This document shows positions 19,839 to 28,138 of a DNA stretch of 64,000 bases, piece by piece. This DNA is from Streptomyces sp. NBC_00539 (GTDB lineage Bacteria > Actinomycetota > Actinomycetes > Streptomycetales > Streptomycetaceae). The position numbers and the translations under genes are program-made. The first letter of the stretch is position 1, and each line of letters begins with the position of its first letter. The notes beneath the pieces were generated by a model. The model did not search any database, was not told where the DNA came from, and worked only from the letters and a program-made list of their open reading frames with translations. Location: contig NZ_CP107811.1 in NCBI RefSeq assembly GCF_036346105.1, forward strand, positions 2,672,501 to 2,736,500, read 5' to 3'.

Positions 19839-21926
19839 GTGACGGAGTACCCCACCTCCCAGGAGGGCCCGCAGCCCGTCGCCTCCGGCGGAGGTACGGA
19901 CGACGCCGGCCACGGCAAGGCCCCGATCGTGGCCGCCGAGGCCGTGCGCACGCATGCGCAGAACGCGGCCGGTGACCCGGACGGCGCCCGCGCGCCCGGC
20001 CGTTCCGCCGGACTGCCCCGGCCCAGGGGCGGCAGCGCCGGCAAAGGCGGCGGCAGCGGTATGGGAGGCGGCGCCCGTCCGGCCCTCGACGGGACGTCCG
20101 CGGTGAGCGGCGCGGGCGCCGCCGGGGCCGGTTCCGGCGGACCGGGCGGCGCCGGGACGACGGAGGTCACCGCCTCGCGCCGCGAGGGCGACCGGCTGCG
20201 CTTCGTCGGCGCGGCCACCCGCAGGATCGCGCGCGGCATCGACCTGGACGAGATCGTGCTCGGCCTGTGCCGGGCCACCGTGCCGACGTTCTCCGACGCC
20301 ATCCTCGTCTACCTGCGCGATCCCCTGCCGGTCGGCGACGAACGTCCCGTCGGCCCGGTCGTCTTAAGGCTGCGCCGCACCGACCGGCTCCGGCCCCTGG
20401 ACGACCTGACGGGCGGCGAGTTCGCCGGGGCGGCCGGGTCGGGCGGCGAACTCGATTTCAGCCGGCTGCCGCTGGTCGGCCCGCAGGGTGACCTGCCCGC
20501 GTCCGAGCTGTGCGAGATCCGGCCGGGCGGCCCGCTCGCCGAGGTGCTGCGCGGCGTCCGCCCCGTGTTCGGCTCCTCCGTCGCCGCGAACGACGCCCTG
20601 TCGGAGCTGCTGGGCGGCGACCACCCCGTACCGCGCGGGCAGCGGGCGATCCTCGCGCCGCTGCGCGGGCGGCGCCGGGTGATCGGCGCGGCGGTGTTCC
20701 TGCGTACCCCCGAGCGGCCCGCCTTCGAGACCAACGACCTGCTGGTGGCGGCCCAGCTGGCCACGCACACCGCGCTCGGCATCGACAAGGCGGTGCTGTA
20801 CGGCCGCGAGGCGTACATCGCCGACGAACTCCAGCGCACCATGCTCCCCGACAGCCTCCCCCAGCCCACCGGGGTCCGCCTCGCCTCCCGGTACCTGCCG
20901 GCCGCCGAGACGGCCCGGGTCGGCGGCGACTGGTACGACGCCATACCGCTGCCCGGCAGCCGCGTCGCGCTGGTCGTCGGTGACGTCATGGGCCACTCCA
21001 TGACCTCCGCCGCGATCATGGGGCAGCTCCGCACCACCGCGCAGACCCTGGCGCAGCTCGACCTGCCGCCCGCGGAGGTCCTGCACCACCTGGACGAGCA
21101 GGCCCAGCGCCTGGGTTCCGACCGGATGGCGACCTGCCTCTACGCGGTCTACGACCCCGTCTCGCACCGGATCACCATCGCCAACGCCGGTCACCCCCCG
21201 CCGGTGCTCCTGCACCTGGGCGGCCGCGCGGAGGTGCTGCGCGTACCGCCGGGCGCCCCCATCGGCGTCGGCGGCGTGGACTTCGAGGCGGTGGAGCTGG
21301 ACGCCCCGGCCGGGGCCACCTTGCTGCTGTACACCGACGGGCTGGTGGAGTCCCGGCTCCGCGACGTCTGGACCGGCATCGAGCAGCTGCGGGAGCGGCT
21401 GGCCACCACCGCGCAGCTGACCGGCGTGGACCACCCGCCGCCGCTGGAGGCGCTGTGCGACGACGTGCTGGACATGCTCGGCCCCGGCGACCGGGACGAC
21501 GACATCGCGCTGCTGGCGGCCCGCTTCGACGGGATCGCGCCCAGTGACGTGGCGTACTGGTTCCTGGACCCGGAGGAGACCGCTCCGGGCCGGGCCCGCC
21601 GCTTCGCCCGCCGCGCGCTCGCCCGTTGGGGTCTGGAGGAGCTCCAGGACTCCCTCGAACTGCTGGTCAGCGAGGTGGTGACGAACGCCGTCCGGTACGC
21701 GGAGCGGCCCGTGACGCTGCGCCTGCTGCGGACGGACGTGCTGCGCTGCGAGGTCGGCGACGACTCACCGCAGCTGCCGCGCCAGCGCCGGGCCCGGGAC
21801 ACGGACGAGGGCGGCCGTGGCCTGTTCCTGGTAAACCGGATGGCCCGCCGATGGGGTGCCACCCGGCTGAGCAGCGGAAAGGTCGTGTGGTTCGAACTCA
21901 CGCTGCCGCGCGGCGACGCGGGCTGA
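19839..21926 (+). CDS. PP2C-type (SpoIIE) phosphatase with GAF and anti-sigma-like ATPase domains
   Basis: A 695-residue protein from GTG 19839. A glycine/proline-rich leader (1-110) precedes a GAF-like sensor domain (about 125-320). The SpoIIE/PP2C domain (about 345-560) shows ETARVGGDWYDAIPL, ALVVGDVMGHS, and GDRDDDIALLAARF, the metal-binding aspartates. The C-terminal domain (about 575-690) is an RsbW-like histidine-kinase ATPase, with ELLVSEVVTNAVRYA (N-box) and GRGLFLVNRMARRWG. Such proteins set sigma-factor activity by dephosphorylating anti-anti-sigma factors, and the fused ATPase may act as kinase or anti-sigma factor. No sigma partner gene is adjacent. Confidence 0.88.
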   Translation: MTEYPTSQEGPQPVASGGGTDDAGHGKAPIVAAEAVRTHAQNAAGDPDGARAPGRSAGLPRPRGGSAGKGGGSGMGGGARPALDGTSAVSGAGAAGAGSGGPGGAGTTEVTASRREGDRLRFVGAATRRIARGIDLDEIVLGLCRATVPTFSDAILVYLRDPLPVGDERPVGPVVLRLRRTDRLRPLDDLTGGEFAGAAGSGGELDFSRLPLVGPQGDLPASELCEIRPGGPLAEVLRGVRPVFGSSVAANDALSELLGGDHPVPRGQRAILAPLRGRRRVIGAAVFLRTPERPAFETNDLLVAAQLATHTALGIDKAVLYGREAYIADELQRTMLPDSLPQPTGVRLASRYLPAAETARVGGDWYDAIPLPGSRVALVVGDVMGHSMTSAAIMGQLRTTAQTLAQLDLPPAEVLHHLDEQAQRLGSDRMATCLYAVYDPVSHRITIANAGHPPPVLLHLGGRAEVLRVPPGAPIGVGGVDFEAVELDAPAGATLLLYTDGLVESRLRDVWTGIEQLRERLATTAQLTGVDHPPPLEALCDDVLDMLGPGDRDDDIALLAARFDGIAPSDVAYWFLDPEETAPGRARRFARRALARWGLEELQDSLELLVSEVVTNAVRYAERPVTLRLLRTDVLRCEVGDDSPQLPRQRRARDTDEGGRGLFLVNRMARRWGATRLSSGKVVWFELTLPRGDAG

Positions 21927-22015
21927 GCCGCCTCGGCCACGACACGGCGCCGACAGGACACCCCCGACACGACACCGCCGACAGGACACCGCCGAAACGG
22001 CCCCGCAGAAACGAC

Positions 22016-22047
22016 ACCGCCCCGCGACGATCACGTCGCGGGGCGGT
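22016..22047. terminator. Terminator between the PP2C gene and the penicillin-binding protein gene
   Basis: Perfect 14-bp arms with an ATCA loop, followed on the plus strand by TTT. The DNA just before it (21950-22015) is a degenerate GACACCGCCGA-type repeat. Confidence 0.75.
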
Positions 22048-22065
22048 TTCCCGTTCTCCGGCCCG

Positions 22066-24351
22066 TCAGGGCTGTCGCTGCTGCTCCTGCGGCGGCGGCG
22101 GGAAGAGGAACGACTTCGTCGGATCCGGGGTCTTCGTCGGGTCCTTCGTCGGCTTGGTCGGGTCGGCCGTCTTCGTCGGGTCCTTGGTGTGGCTGCTCGG
22201 GTCGCCGGTCTTCGTGGGGCTCGTGGTGGTCGTCGGCGACTTGGTGCTCCCCGTCGCCGTGGCGGTCGGGCTCGGGTCCTTGGTGGGCGCCGCACTGCGG
22301 GTGGGCGCCTGGACGGGGCCCATGTCCGCGTCCGACAGGTCGAACTCGTCGGTGCTCACGCCGCTGAGGGCGGACTGGGTGTACGCCTTCCAGATGTCGG
22401 CGGGGAAGCTGGAGCCGCCCGCGCGGCCACCGCCGGCGGTACCGGTCAGGGTGACCTGCTTGTGCGAGTTGGGGTCCTCACCGAACATCGCGACGACGGT
22501 GACGAGCTCCGGGGTGTAACCGGTGAACCAGGCCGCCACGTTGGACTCGGTGGTGCCGGTCTTGCCGGCGGCCTCGTAGGCGTCGCTCTTCACGGCTCGG
22601 CCGGAGCCGTTCTCGACCACGCCCGTGAGCACCTTGGTGACGGTGTCGGCGGTCTTGTGGCTGAGGACCTGGCCGCCGATGGGACTGCCCGGGTTGTACG
22701 TGGCGTCCTTGCGCTCGGCCTTCTTGACGATGGTCGGGGTGACCTTCTTGCCGTGGTTGTCGAAGGTGGCGTAGACGCCGGCCATTTCCACGGTGTCGGC
22801 GCTCATGGTGCCCAGCGACATGGCCGGCTTGTCCTCGGGCCAGCCGTCGCGGTCCTGCATGCCGAGGGCGAGCGCCTGCTTCTTCACGTTCGGCGGCTTG
22901 GCGTCCACGATCATCTGGGCGTAGACGGAGTTCACGGAGGAGTTGGTGGCCTCCTGGACCGTGAGCATCGGGTCGCCGTAGTTGTGGTCGTCCTGGTTCT
23001 GCGGGGCGAACGCGACGGGGCTGCCGACGACGGGGCGCTTGCTCGTGCCGTCGTAGAGGGTGTTCGGGGTGATCTTGCGGCCGTCCTGGGTGGTCGCCCC
23101 GGTCTCCAGCGCGGTGGCCAGCACGACCGGCTTGAAGGTCGAGCCGGGCTGGAAGTCCTTGCGCAGCGCGTTGCTGTCGTACTTCTCGCTCAGGCCCGTG
23201 CCGCCGTACATCGCGACGATCGCGCCGGTCTTCGGGTCCACCGAGGTGGCGCCGGCCTGCACGCTCTGGTCCTGCGGCCTTTGCTCGACGTTCTTGCGTT
23301 CGAGCTGGGACTCCAACTTGTCCTGGACCGCCTTCTCCAGGGCGGCCTGCTTCTTCTTGTCGATGTTGAGCGTGAAGGTCCAGCCGCCGGCCGCGATCTG
23401 CTCGTCCTTGACGCCGTGGGCGTTCAGCTCGGCGTTGGCCGCCTGGATCAGGTAGCCCTTCTGGCCGTCCATCCCGGGGGCGGGCTTGGGCTTGATGGGC
23501 TCCGGCAGCTGGATCGTCTTGCGCGTGGCGGGGTCCAGTTTGCCCATCTCGACCATGTTGTCGAGCACGGCGTTGAAGCGGACGTTCACCAGGTGCCTGC
23601 CGTTGGGGCCCGCGAACGCCAGGTCGTACTGGCTGGGGGCCTGGATGACGGCGGCGAGGTACGCGCCCTGCGCGAGGGTCAGCTTGTCGGCGTCGACGCC
23701 GTAGAAGGCCTGGGCGGCGGCCTGGATGCCGTAGGCGTTGCGGCCGTAGAAGTTGGTGTTGAGGTAGCCGGCGAGGATGTCGTTCTTCGACATGCGCTGG
23801 TCGACCTTGATGGCGATCACCAGCTCGCGGAGCTTGCGGGACGCCGACTGGTCCTGGGTGAGGTAGTAGTTCTTGACGTACTGCTGGGTGATCGTCGAAC
23901 CGCCGGCCGTGCCCTTGCCGCGGAGGGTGTTGAACAGGCCGCGGCCCACACCCATCAGGTCGACGCCGCTGTCCTTGTAGAAGGACTTGTTCTCGATGGC
24001 GATGAACGCCGTCCGCACGTCCTCGGGGATCTTGTCGAGCGGGACGATGACACGGTTCTTCTCTCCCGTGCGCGCCATGATCGAGCCGTCGGCGTACTTG
24101 TAGGTGTTGCTCTGGAGCACCGCGTCGTTGCGGGGGTCCGGCGGCTCCACCATGAAGTAGGCGGCGATCGCACCCGCCACCAGGAGCAGGATCGTCCCGA
24201 AGAAGGCTCCGAGGATCTTCTTCCAGGTGAAGAAGCGGCGTATGCCGGTGCGTTTACCGGACGCCTTGTCCGCGCGCCCGCCTGGGCGCCCGCTCGGTGC
24301 CTTCTGCGCACCGCGCTGCTGCTGCGCCCGTCGCGCTTCTGCTCGGCCCAT
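22066..24351 (-). CDS. Class A penicillin-binding protein (transglycosylase/transpeptidase)
   Basis: A 761-residue bifunctional peptidoglycan synthase. A basic cytoplasmic tail (1-45) and one membrane anchor (about 47-68) precede the GT51 glycosyltransferase domain, with the catalytic glutamate in FIAIENKSFY and GGSTITQQYVKNYYL. The transpeptidase domain has PGSTFKPVV (S-x-x-K), SSVNSVY (S-x-N) and GKTGTTE (K-T-G). The last 90 residues are a threonine/proline/lysine tail with repeated TKDPTK and TPDPTK units, probably outside the membrane and perhaps wall-associated. Acts in cell wall growth. It faces the PP2C gene tail to tail and is divergent from the SPFH gene. Confidence 0.92.
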   Translation of the reverse strand: MGRAEARRAQQQRGAQKAPSGRPGGRADKASGKRTGIRRFFTWKKILGAFFGTILLLVAGAIAAYFMVEPPDPRNDAVLQSNTYKYADGSIMARTGEKNRVIVPLDKIPEDVRTAFIAIENKSFYKDSGVDLMGVGRGLFNTLRGKGTAGGSTITQQYVKNYYLTQDQSASRKLRELVIAIKVDQRMSKNDILAGYLNTNFYGRNAYGIQAAAQAFYGVDADKLTLAQGAYLAAVIQAPSQYDLAFAGPNGRHLVNVRFNAVLDNMVEMGKLDPATRKTIQLPEPIKPKPAPGMDGQKGYLIQAANAELNAHGVKDEQIAAGGWTFTLNIDKKKQAALEKAVQDKLESQLERKNVEQRPQDQSVQAGATSVDPKTGAIVAMYGGTGLSEKYDSNALRKDFQPGSTFKPVVLATALETGATTQDGRKITPNTLYDGTSKRPVVGSPVAFAPQNQDDHNYGDPMLTVQEATNSSVNSVYAQMIVDAKPPNVKKQALALGMQDRDGWPEDKPAMSLGTMSADTVEMAGVYATFDNHGKKVTPTIVKKAERKDATYNPGSPIGGQVLSHKTADTVTKVLTGVVENGSGRAVKSDAYEAAGKTGTTESNVAAWFTGYTPELVTVVAMFGEDPNSHKQVTLTGTAGGGRAGGSSFPADIWKAYTQSALSGVSTDEFDLSDADMGPVQAPTRSAAPTKDPSPTATATGSTKSPTTTTSPTKTGDPSSHTKDPTKTADPTKPTKDPTKTPDPTKSFLFPPPPQEQQRQP

Positions 24352-24508
24352 CGCTCCCGCTCCGCTCGATTACCCCCCCGACGTCAGCTCAGAAAACTAA
24401 CACCGCAGGCTGTGACAAAGGTTGGCTAACCCTGATCAATTCCGGTCATTTCGGACGTGAGAATCAGCACCCACATCACTGGAACCGACGCACTTGAGGC
24501 CCCAAGGG

Positions 24509-24539
24509 TTGCGGTGGGGGCAAAAAGTGATATCACTTT
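24509..24539 (+). promoter_or_regulatory. Promoter with 16-bp perfect palindrome before the SPFH gene
   Basis: AAAGTGATATCACTTT (24524-24539) is a perfect palindrome in otherwise GC-rich DNA, 55 bases before the SPFH start. A plausible promoter TTGCGG (24509-24514), 16 bases, TATCAC (24531-24536) puts the -10 box inside it. This fits a tight repressor site; the regulator is unknown. Confidence 0.55.
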
Positions 24540-24593
24540 GCTAGAAGCTCCGGCCGAACCGGGCCGGGCATCACCGACAAACGGGGGCGCACC

Positions 24594-25526
24594 ATGACCA
24601 CTGCATCGGCCACTGCATCCGGCCGGATCGACGGATCGTCCGGTGACATAAGGGAGTTCACCGCGCACAGCATCGGCGGCGGCCCGGCCCTGCTGCTCGG
24701 CCTGGCGGGCCTCGCGGGCGGTGCCGGCCTGGTGCTCCTCGGCTCGGTGATGGGCTCGGACGCGCTCAAGGTGGCCTTGATCGCGGTGGGCATCCTGCTG
24801 GCCGTCTCGGCGTTCTTCGCGATGAGCGGGCTCAACACGATCGCCCCCGGGCAGGCGCGGGTCGTACAGCTCTTCGGCCGCTACCGGGGGACGATCCGGA
24901 CCGAGGGGCTGCGCTGGGTCAACCCGCTGACCAGCCGCGAGAAGGTCTCCACCCGCGTCCGCAACCACGAGACGAACGTCCTCAAGGTCAACGACGCGTA
25001 CGGCAACCCCATCGAGCTGGCGGCGGTCGTGGTGTGGCGGGTGGAGGACACGGCCCGCGCGGTGTTCGAGGTCCAGGACTTCACCGAGTTCGTCGAGACG
25101 CAGACCGAGACGGCCGTGCGGCACATCGCCATCGAGTACCCCTACGACGCCCACGAAGAGGGCGGCCTCTCGCTGCGCGGCAACGCCGAGGAGATCACCC
25201 GCAAGCTCGCGGACGAGCTCTCGACCCGCGTCGAAGCCGCGGGCGTGCACATCATCGAGTCCCGCTTCACGCATCTCGCGTACGCTCCCGAGATCGCCTC
25301 CGCGATGCTCCAGCGCCAGCAGGCCGGGGCCGTGGTGGCGGCCCGCCGGGAGATCGTCGAGGGCGCGGTGGGCATGGTGGAGCTGGCCCTGACCCGCCTG
25401 GCGGAGGAGGACATCGTGGACCTGGACCCGGAGCGCAAGGCCTCCATGGTGTCGAACCTGATGGTGGTCCTCTGCGGCGACCGCGCGGCCCAGCCCGTCC
25501 TCAACACCGGCACGCTCTACCAGTGA
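24594..25526 (+). CDS. SPFH/band-7 membrane protein
   Basis: A 310-residue protein. Two hydrophobic segments (about residues 32-52 and 58-78) are followed by [24 protein letters not shown] and [15 protein letters not shown], the SPFH/prohibitin-like domain, then [18 protein letters not shown] and a long helical C-terminal part with [28 protein letters not shown] proteins oligomerise and organise membrane microdomains. The ATG lies after a GGGGGCG stretch. The stop codon overlaps the start of the next gene by 4 bases (GTGA), so the two are translated in a coupled way. Confidence 0.88.
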   Translation: MTTASATASGRIDGSSGDIREFTAHSIGGGPALLLGLAGLAGGAGLVLLGSVMGSDALKVALIAVGILLAVSAFFAMSGLNTIAPGQARVVQLFGRYRGTIRTEGLRWVNPLTSREKVSTRVRNHETNVLKVNDAYGNPIELAAVVVWRVEDTARAVFEVQDFTEFVETQTETAVRHIAIEYPYDAHEEGGLSLRGNAEEITRKLADELSTRVEAAGVHIIESRFTHLAYAPEIASAMLQRQQAGAVVAARREIVEGAVGMVELALTRLAEEDIVDLDPERKASMVSNLMVVLCGDRAAQPVLNTGTLYQ

Positions 25527-25801
25527 GTCCCGCCGGCGGCGCGCCCCGCTCCGGACCCGGCCCGGCCGAGGAGCCGGAGCGGGGCGCGCGTGCGGGGCGC
25601 CAGGCGCGCAAGCAGGTGCTGCTGCGGCTGGACCCGCAGGTGTACGAGGCGCTGGCGCGCTGGGCGGGTGAGGAGCTGCGCAGCGCGAACGCCCAGATCG
25701 AGTTCCTGCTCCGGCGCGCCCTCGCCGAGTCCGGCCGCCTCCCGGGCGGCGCGGCCCCGATCCCGCCCCGCGGCCGGCCCCGGGCCGATCCCGAGTCCTG
25801 A
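25523..25801 (+). CDS. Small ribbon-helix-helix/Arc-like protein coupled to the SPFH gene
   Basis: A 92-residue protein from GTG 25523, overlapping the SPFH stop by 4 bases. After a disordered start, residues about 30-70 read KQVLLRLDPQVYEALARWAGEELRSANAQIEFLLRRAL. A beta-strand KQVLLRLD followed by two helices with N-A-Q-I-E-F-L-L matches the Arc/MetJ ribbon-helix-helix pattern used for DNA binding by dimers. The proline/arginine-rich tail is disordered. It may regulate its own operon through the upstream palindrome, but this is inference. It could equally serve as an assembly partner of the SPFH protein. Confidence 0.75.
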   Translation: MSPAGGAPRSGPGPAEEPERGARAGRQARKQVLLRLDPQVYEALARWAGEELRSANAQIEFLLRRALAESGRLPGGAAPIPPRGRPRADPES

Positions 25802-25826
25802 ACGGGCCGGCGGGTGCGGGGCCGGC

Positions 25827-26807
25827 TCAGGCCTGGTCGGTCGGCCAGACCGGGAGCGGGCGTACTGCTTCCCGCAGCGAGGCGGCGATCGCCGTGAACT
25901 CCTCCTGGCGGGCGGTCCCGGTCCGCATGGCCAGCGCGATGCGCCGCGAGGGGGCCGGCTCGGCGAAGTAACCGGTGGCCAGGTATTCGTTGCGGGCGGT
26001 CTCCAGGCGCAGCGCCGTACGCGGCAGCAGCGTCACCCCGAGTCCCCCGGCGACGAGTTGCACGAGCGTGGAGAGCCCGGCCGCGGTGGTGGTGACGTCC
26101 GCCCCGGCCGTGCGCCCGGCCTCCCGGCAGATGTCCAGGGCCTGGTCCCGCAGGCAGTGGCCCTCGTCGAGCAACAGCAGCTGGAGCTCGCGCAGTTCCT
26201 CGCGGGGGATGTCCCTGCGCCCGGCGAGGGGGTGCTCCCTGGGTGCGAGCAGGACGAAGTCCTCGTCGAAGAGCGGGAGTTCGGTGACCCCGGGGACGCC
26301 GAGCGGTACCGCGAGCAGCAGCAGGTCGAGGCGTCCGCCGGCCAGTCCCTCCAGCAGCGAGGCCGTCTGCTCCTCGTGCACCTGGAGGTCCATGCCGGGG
26401 TAGCGGCGGTGGAACAGCCCGAGCACGGTCGGCAGCAGGTACGGGGCCACGGTGGGGATCACACCGAGCCGCAGCATCCCCGTGAAGGGCGCGCGCACCG
26501 CCTCGGACTCCTCCAGCAGGGCGCCCATCGCGTCGAGCACGGCCCGCGCCCGGGCGGCGATCCGCTCGCCGGCCGGGGACAGCAGCACCTTGCGGGTGGT
26601 GCGCTCCAGCAACCGGACGCCGAGGGCCTCCTCCAGGGCGGAGACGGCACCGGACAGGGCCGGCTGGCTCATCCCGATCGCCGCGGCGGCGTCGCGGAAG
26701 TGCAGGTGCTCGGCGACGGCGGCGAAGGCGCGCAGCTGCGCGAGCGTCGCCTGCCGGGCCGAACCGTTCTTCGGTCCGAGCTTCGCTCCCCTATTACCGA
26801 TAGCCAC
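25827..26807 (-). CDS. oxyR: Hydrogen-peroxide-sensing LysR-type regulator OxyR
   Basis: A 326-residue LysR-type protein. The helix-turn-helix is at about residues 18-70 (ATLAQLRAFAAVAEHLHFRDAAAAIGMSQPALSGAVSALE). The regulatory domain has DEGHCLRDQALDICREAG, with two cysteines nine residues apart as in the peroxide-sensing disulfide of OxyR. GTG 26807 follows a GGAGGTG ribosome site and matches the family N-terminus; the frame reads upstream to 26858 through the promoter. Divergent from ahpC-ahpD, its classic target. It should activate that operon after oxidation by peroxide. Confidence 0.92.
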   Translation of the reverse strand: MAIGNRGAKLGPKNGSARQATLAQLRAFAAVAEHLHFRDAAAAIGMSQPALSGAVSALEEALGVRLLERTTRKVLLSPAGERIAARARAVLDAMGALLEESEAVRAPFTGMLRLGVIPTVAPYLLPTVLGLFHRRYPGMDLQVHEEQTASLLEGLAGGRLDLLLLAVPLGVPGVTELPLFDEDFVLLAPREHPLAGRRDIPREELRELQLLLLDEGHCLRDQALDICREAGRTAGADVTTTAAGLSTLVQLVAGGLGVTLLPRTALRLETARNEYLATGYFAEPAPSRRIALAMRTGTARQEEFTAIAASLREAVRPLPVWPTDQA

Positions 26808-26942
26808 TGATAGGCACCTCCGATCACCAAGCACAAGAGTAGCTATTTCTGTAATCAATGCAGCTGTGCCAGCATGTGAGATCCGTCCAACCCCCTTGGA
26901 AAGCCCCCAAAAGGGTTACTTTCCTGTCCGCAAGGAGAGCAC

Positions 26943-27497
26943 GTGCTCACTGTCGGTGACAAGTTCCCCACCTACGATCTGACCGCCTGCGTCTCGCTCG
27001 AAGCCGGCAGCGAGTTCGCGCAGATCGACCACAAGACCTACGAGGGCAAGTGGCGCGTGGTGTTCTTCTGGCCGAAGGACTTCACCTTCGTCTGCCCGAC
27101 CGAGATCGCCGCCTTCGGCAAGCTCAACGAGGAGTTCCAGGACCGGGACGCCCAGATCCTCGGCGTCTCCGGCGACTCGGAGTTCGTCCACCACGCCTGG
27201 CGCAAGGACCACGCCGACCTGCGTGACCTGCCCTTCCCGATGCTGGCCGACTCCAAGCACGAGCTCATGCAGGCCTGTGGCGTGCAGGGCGAGGACGGCT
27301 TCGCGCAGCGCGCCGTCTTCATCGTCGACCAGAACAACGAGATCCAGTTCACGATGGTGACCGCCGGTTCCGTGGGCCGTAACCCCAAGGAGGTCCTGCG
27401 GGTCCTCGACGCCCTGCAGACCGACGAGCTGTGCCCCTGCAACTGGAACAAGGGCGAGGGCACCCTGGACGCCGGCGCGCTGCTGGCCGGTGAGTGA
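26943..27497 (+). CDS. ahpC: Alkyl hydroperoxide reductase subunit C (peroxiredoxin)
   Basis: A 184-residue 2-Cys peroxiredoxin from GTG 26943. The peroxidatic cysteine is C51 in [12 protein letters not shown]. The C-terminus has two cysteines, C164 and C166 in [14 protein letters not shown], as in actinobacterial AhpC where the resolving residues pair with AhpD rather than AhpF. It reduces hydrogen peroxide, organic peroxides and peroxynitrite. A CAAGGAG ribosome site precedes it. ahpD starts 2 bases after its stop; oxyR is divergent. Confidence 0.95.
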   Translation: MLTVGDKFPTYDLTACVSLEAGSEFAQIDHKTYEGKWRVVFFWPKDFTFVCPTEIAAFGKLNEEFQDRDAQILGVSGDSEFVHHAWRKDHADLRDLPFPMLADSKHELMQACGVQGEDGFAQRAVFIVDQNNEIQFTMVTAGSVGRNPKEVLRVLDALQTDELCPCNWNKGEGTLDAGALLAGE

Positions 27498-27499
27498 CG

Positions 27500-28036
27500 A
27501 TGTCCCTCGACTCCCTCAAGGCCGCCGTCCCGGACTTCGCCAAGGACCTGAGGCTGAACCTCGGTTCGGTCATCGGCAACAGCGACCTGCCGCAGCAGCA
27601 GCTGTGGGGCACGGTCCTGGCCTGCGCGATCGCCGCCCGCTCCGCGCGCGTCCTGCGTGAGCTGGAGCCGGAGGCGAAGGCGGCCCTGTCGCCGGAGGCG
27701 TACACCGCCGCCAAGTCCGCGGCCGCGGTCATGGCGATGAACAACGTCTTCTACCGGACCCGGCACCTGCTGTCCGACCCGGAGTACGGCACCCTGCGCG
27801 CGGGCCTGCGGATGAACATCATCGGCAACCCGGGTGTGGAGAAGGTCGACTTCGAGCTGTGGTCGCTCGCGGTCTCCGCGATCAACGGCTGCGGCCAGTG
27901 CCTCGACTCGCACGAGCAGGTGCTGCGCAAGGCCGGTGTCGGCCGCGAGACGGTCCAGGAGGCCTTCAAGATCGCCTCGGTGATCCAGGCCGTCGCCGTC
28001 ACCCTCGACGCCGAGGACGCCCTCGCCGCCGAGTAG
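27500..28036 (+). CDS. ahpD: Alkyl hydroperoxidase AhpD
   Basis: A 178-residue protein that reduces AhpC and has weak peroxidase activity. The C-x-x-C pair is C131/C134 with H138 in [13 protein letters not shown], and the proton-relay glutamate E119 sits in KVDFELW, as in mycobacterial AhpD. ATG 27500 ([13 protein letters not shown]) overlaps almost directly with the ahpC stop (TGA followed by CG and the ATG), so the genes form one operon. A terminator hairpin follows. Confidence 0.95.
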   Translation: MSLDSLKAAVPDFAKDLRLNLGSVIGNSDLPQQQLWGTVLACAIAARSARVLRELEPEAKAALSPEAYTAAKSAAAVMAMNNVFYRTRHLLSDPEYGTLRAGLRMNIIGNPGVEKVDFELWSLAVSAINGCGQCLDSHEQVLRKAGVGRETVQEAFKIASVIQAVAVTLDAEDALAAE

Positions 28037-28062
28037 GCACCCCTCGTACGCGTACGACCACC

Positions 28063-28099
28063 AAGGCCCCCGCCGCCGTCCACCGGCAGCGGGGGCCTT
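28063..28099. terminator. Terminator between ahpD and the AI-2E family gene
   Basis: Perfect 11-bp arms (AAGGCCCCCGC and its complement), with a 15-base loop that can pair further, between convergent genes. Confidence 0.75.
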
Positions 28100-28138
28100 G
28101 TCGGTTCCGCGGACCCGAGGAGCCCGCCCCGACGGGGA

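Noticed and set aside
22189-24429. A 746-codon plus-strand open frame
   Set aside because: Antisense to the penicillin-binding protein gene, whose catalytic motifs are all intact.
26808-26942. An ATAG/CTAT-type OxyR site in the oxyR-ahpC intergenic region
   Set aside because: CTAT and ATAG fragments are present but their spacing does not match the four-element OxyR pattern, and some lie inside the oxyR start; I could not fix a site.
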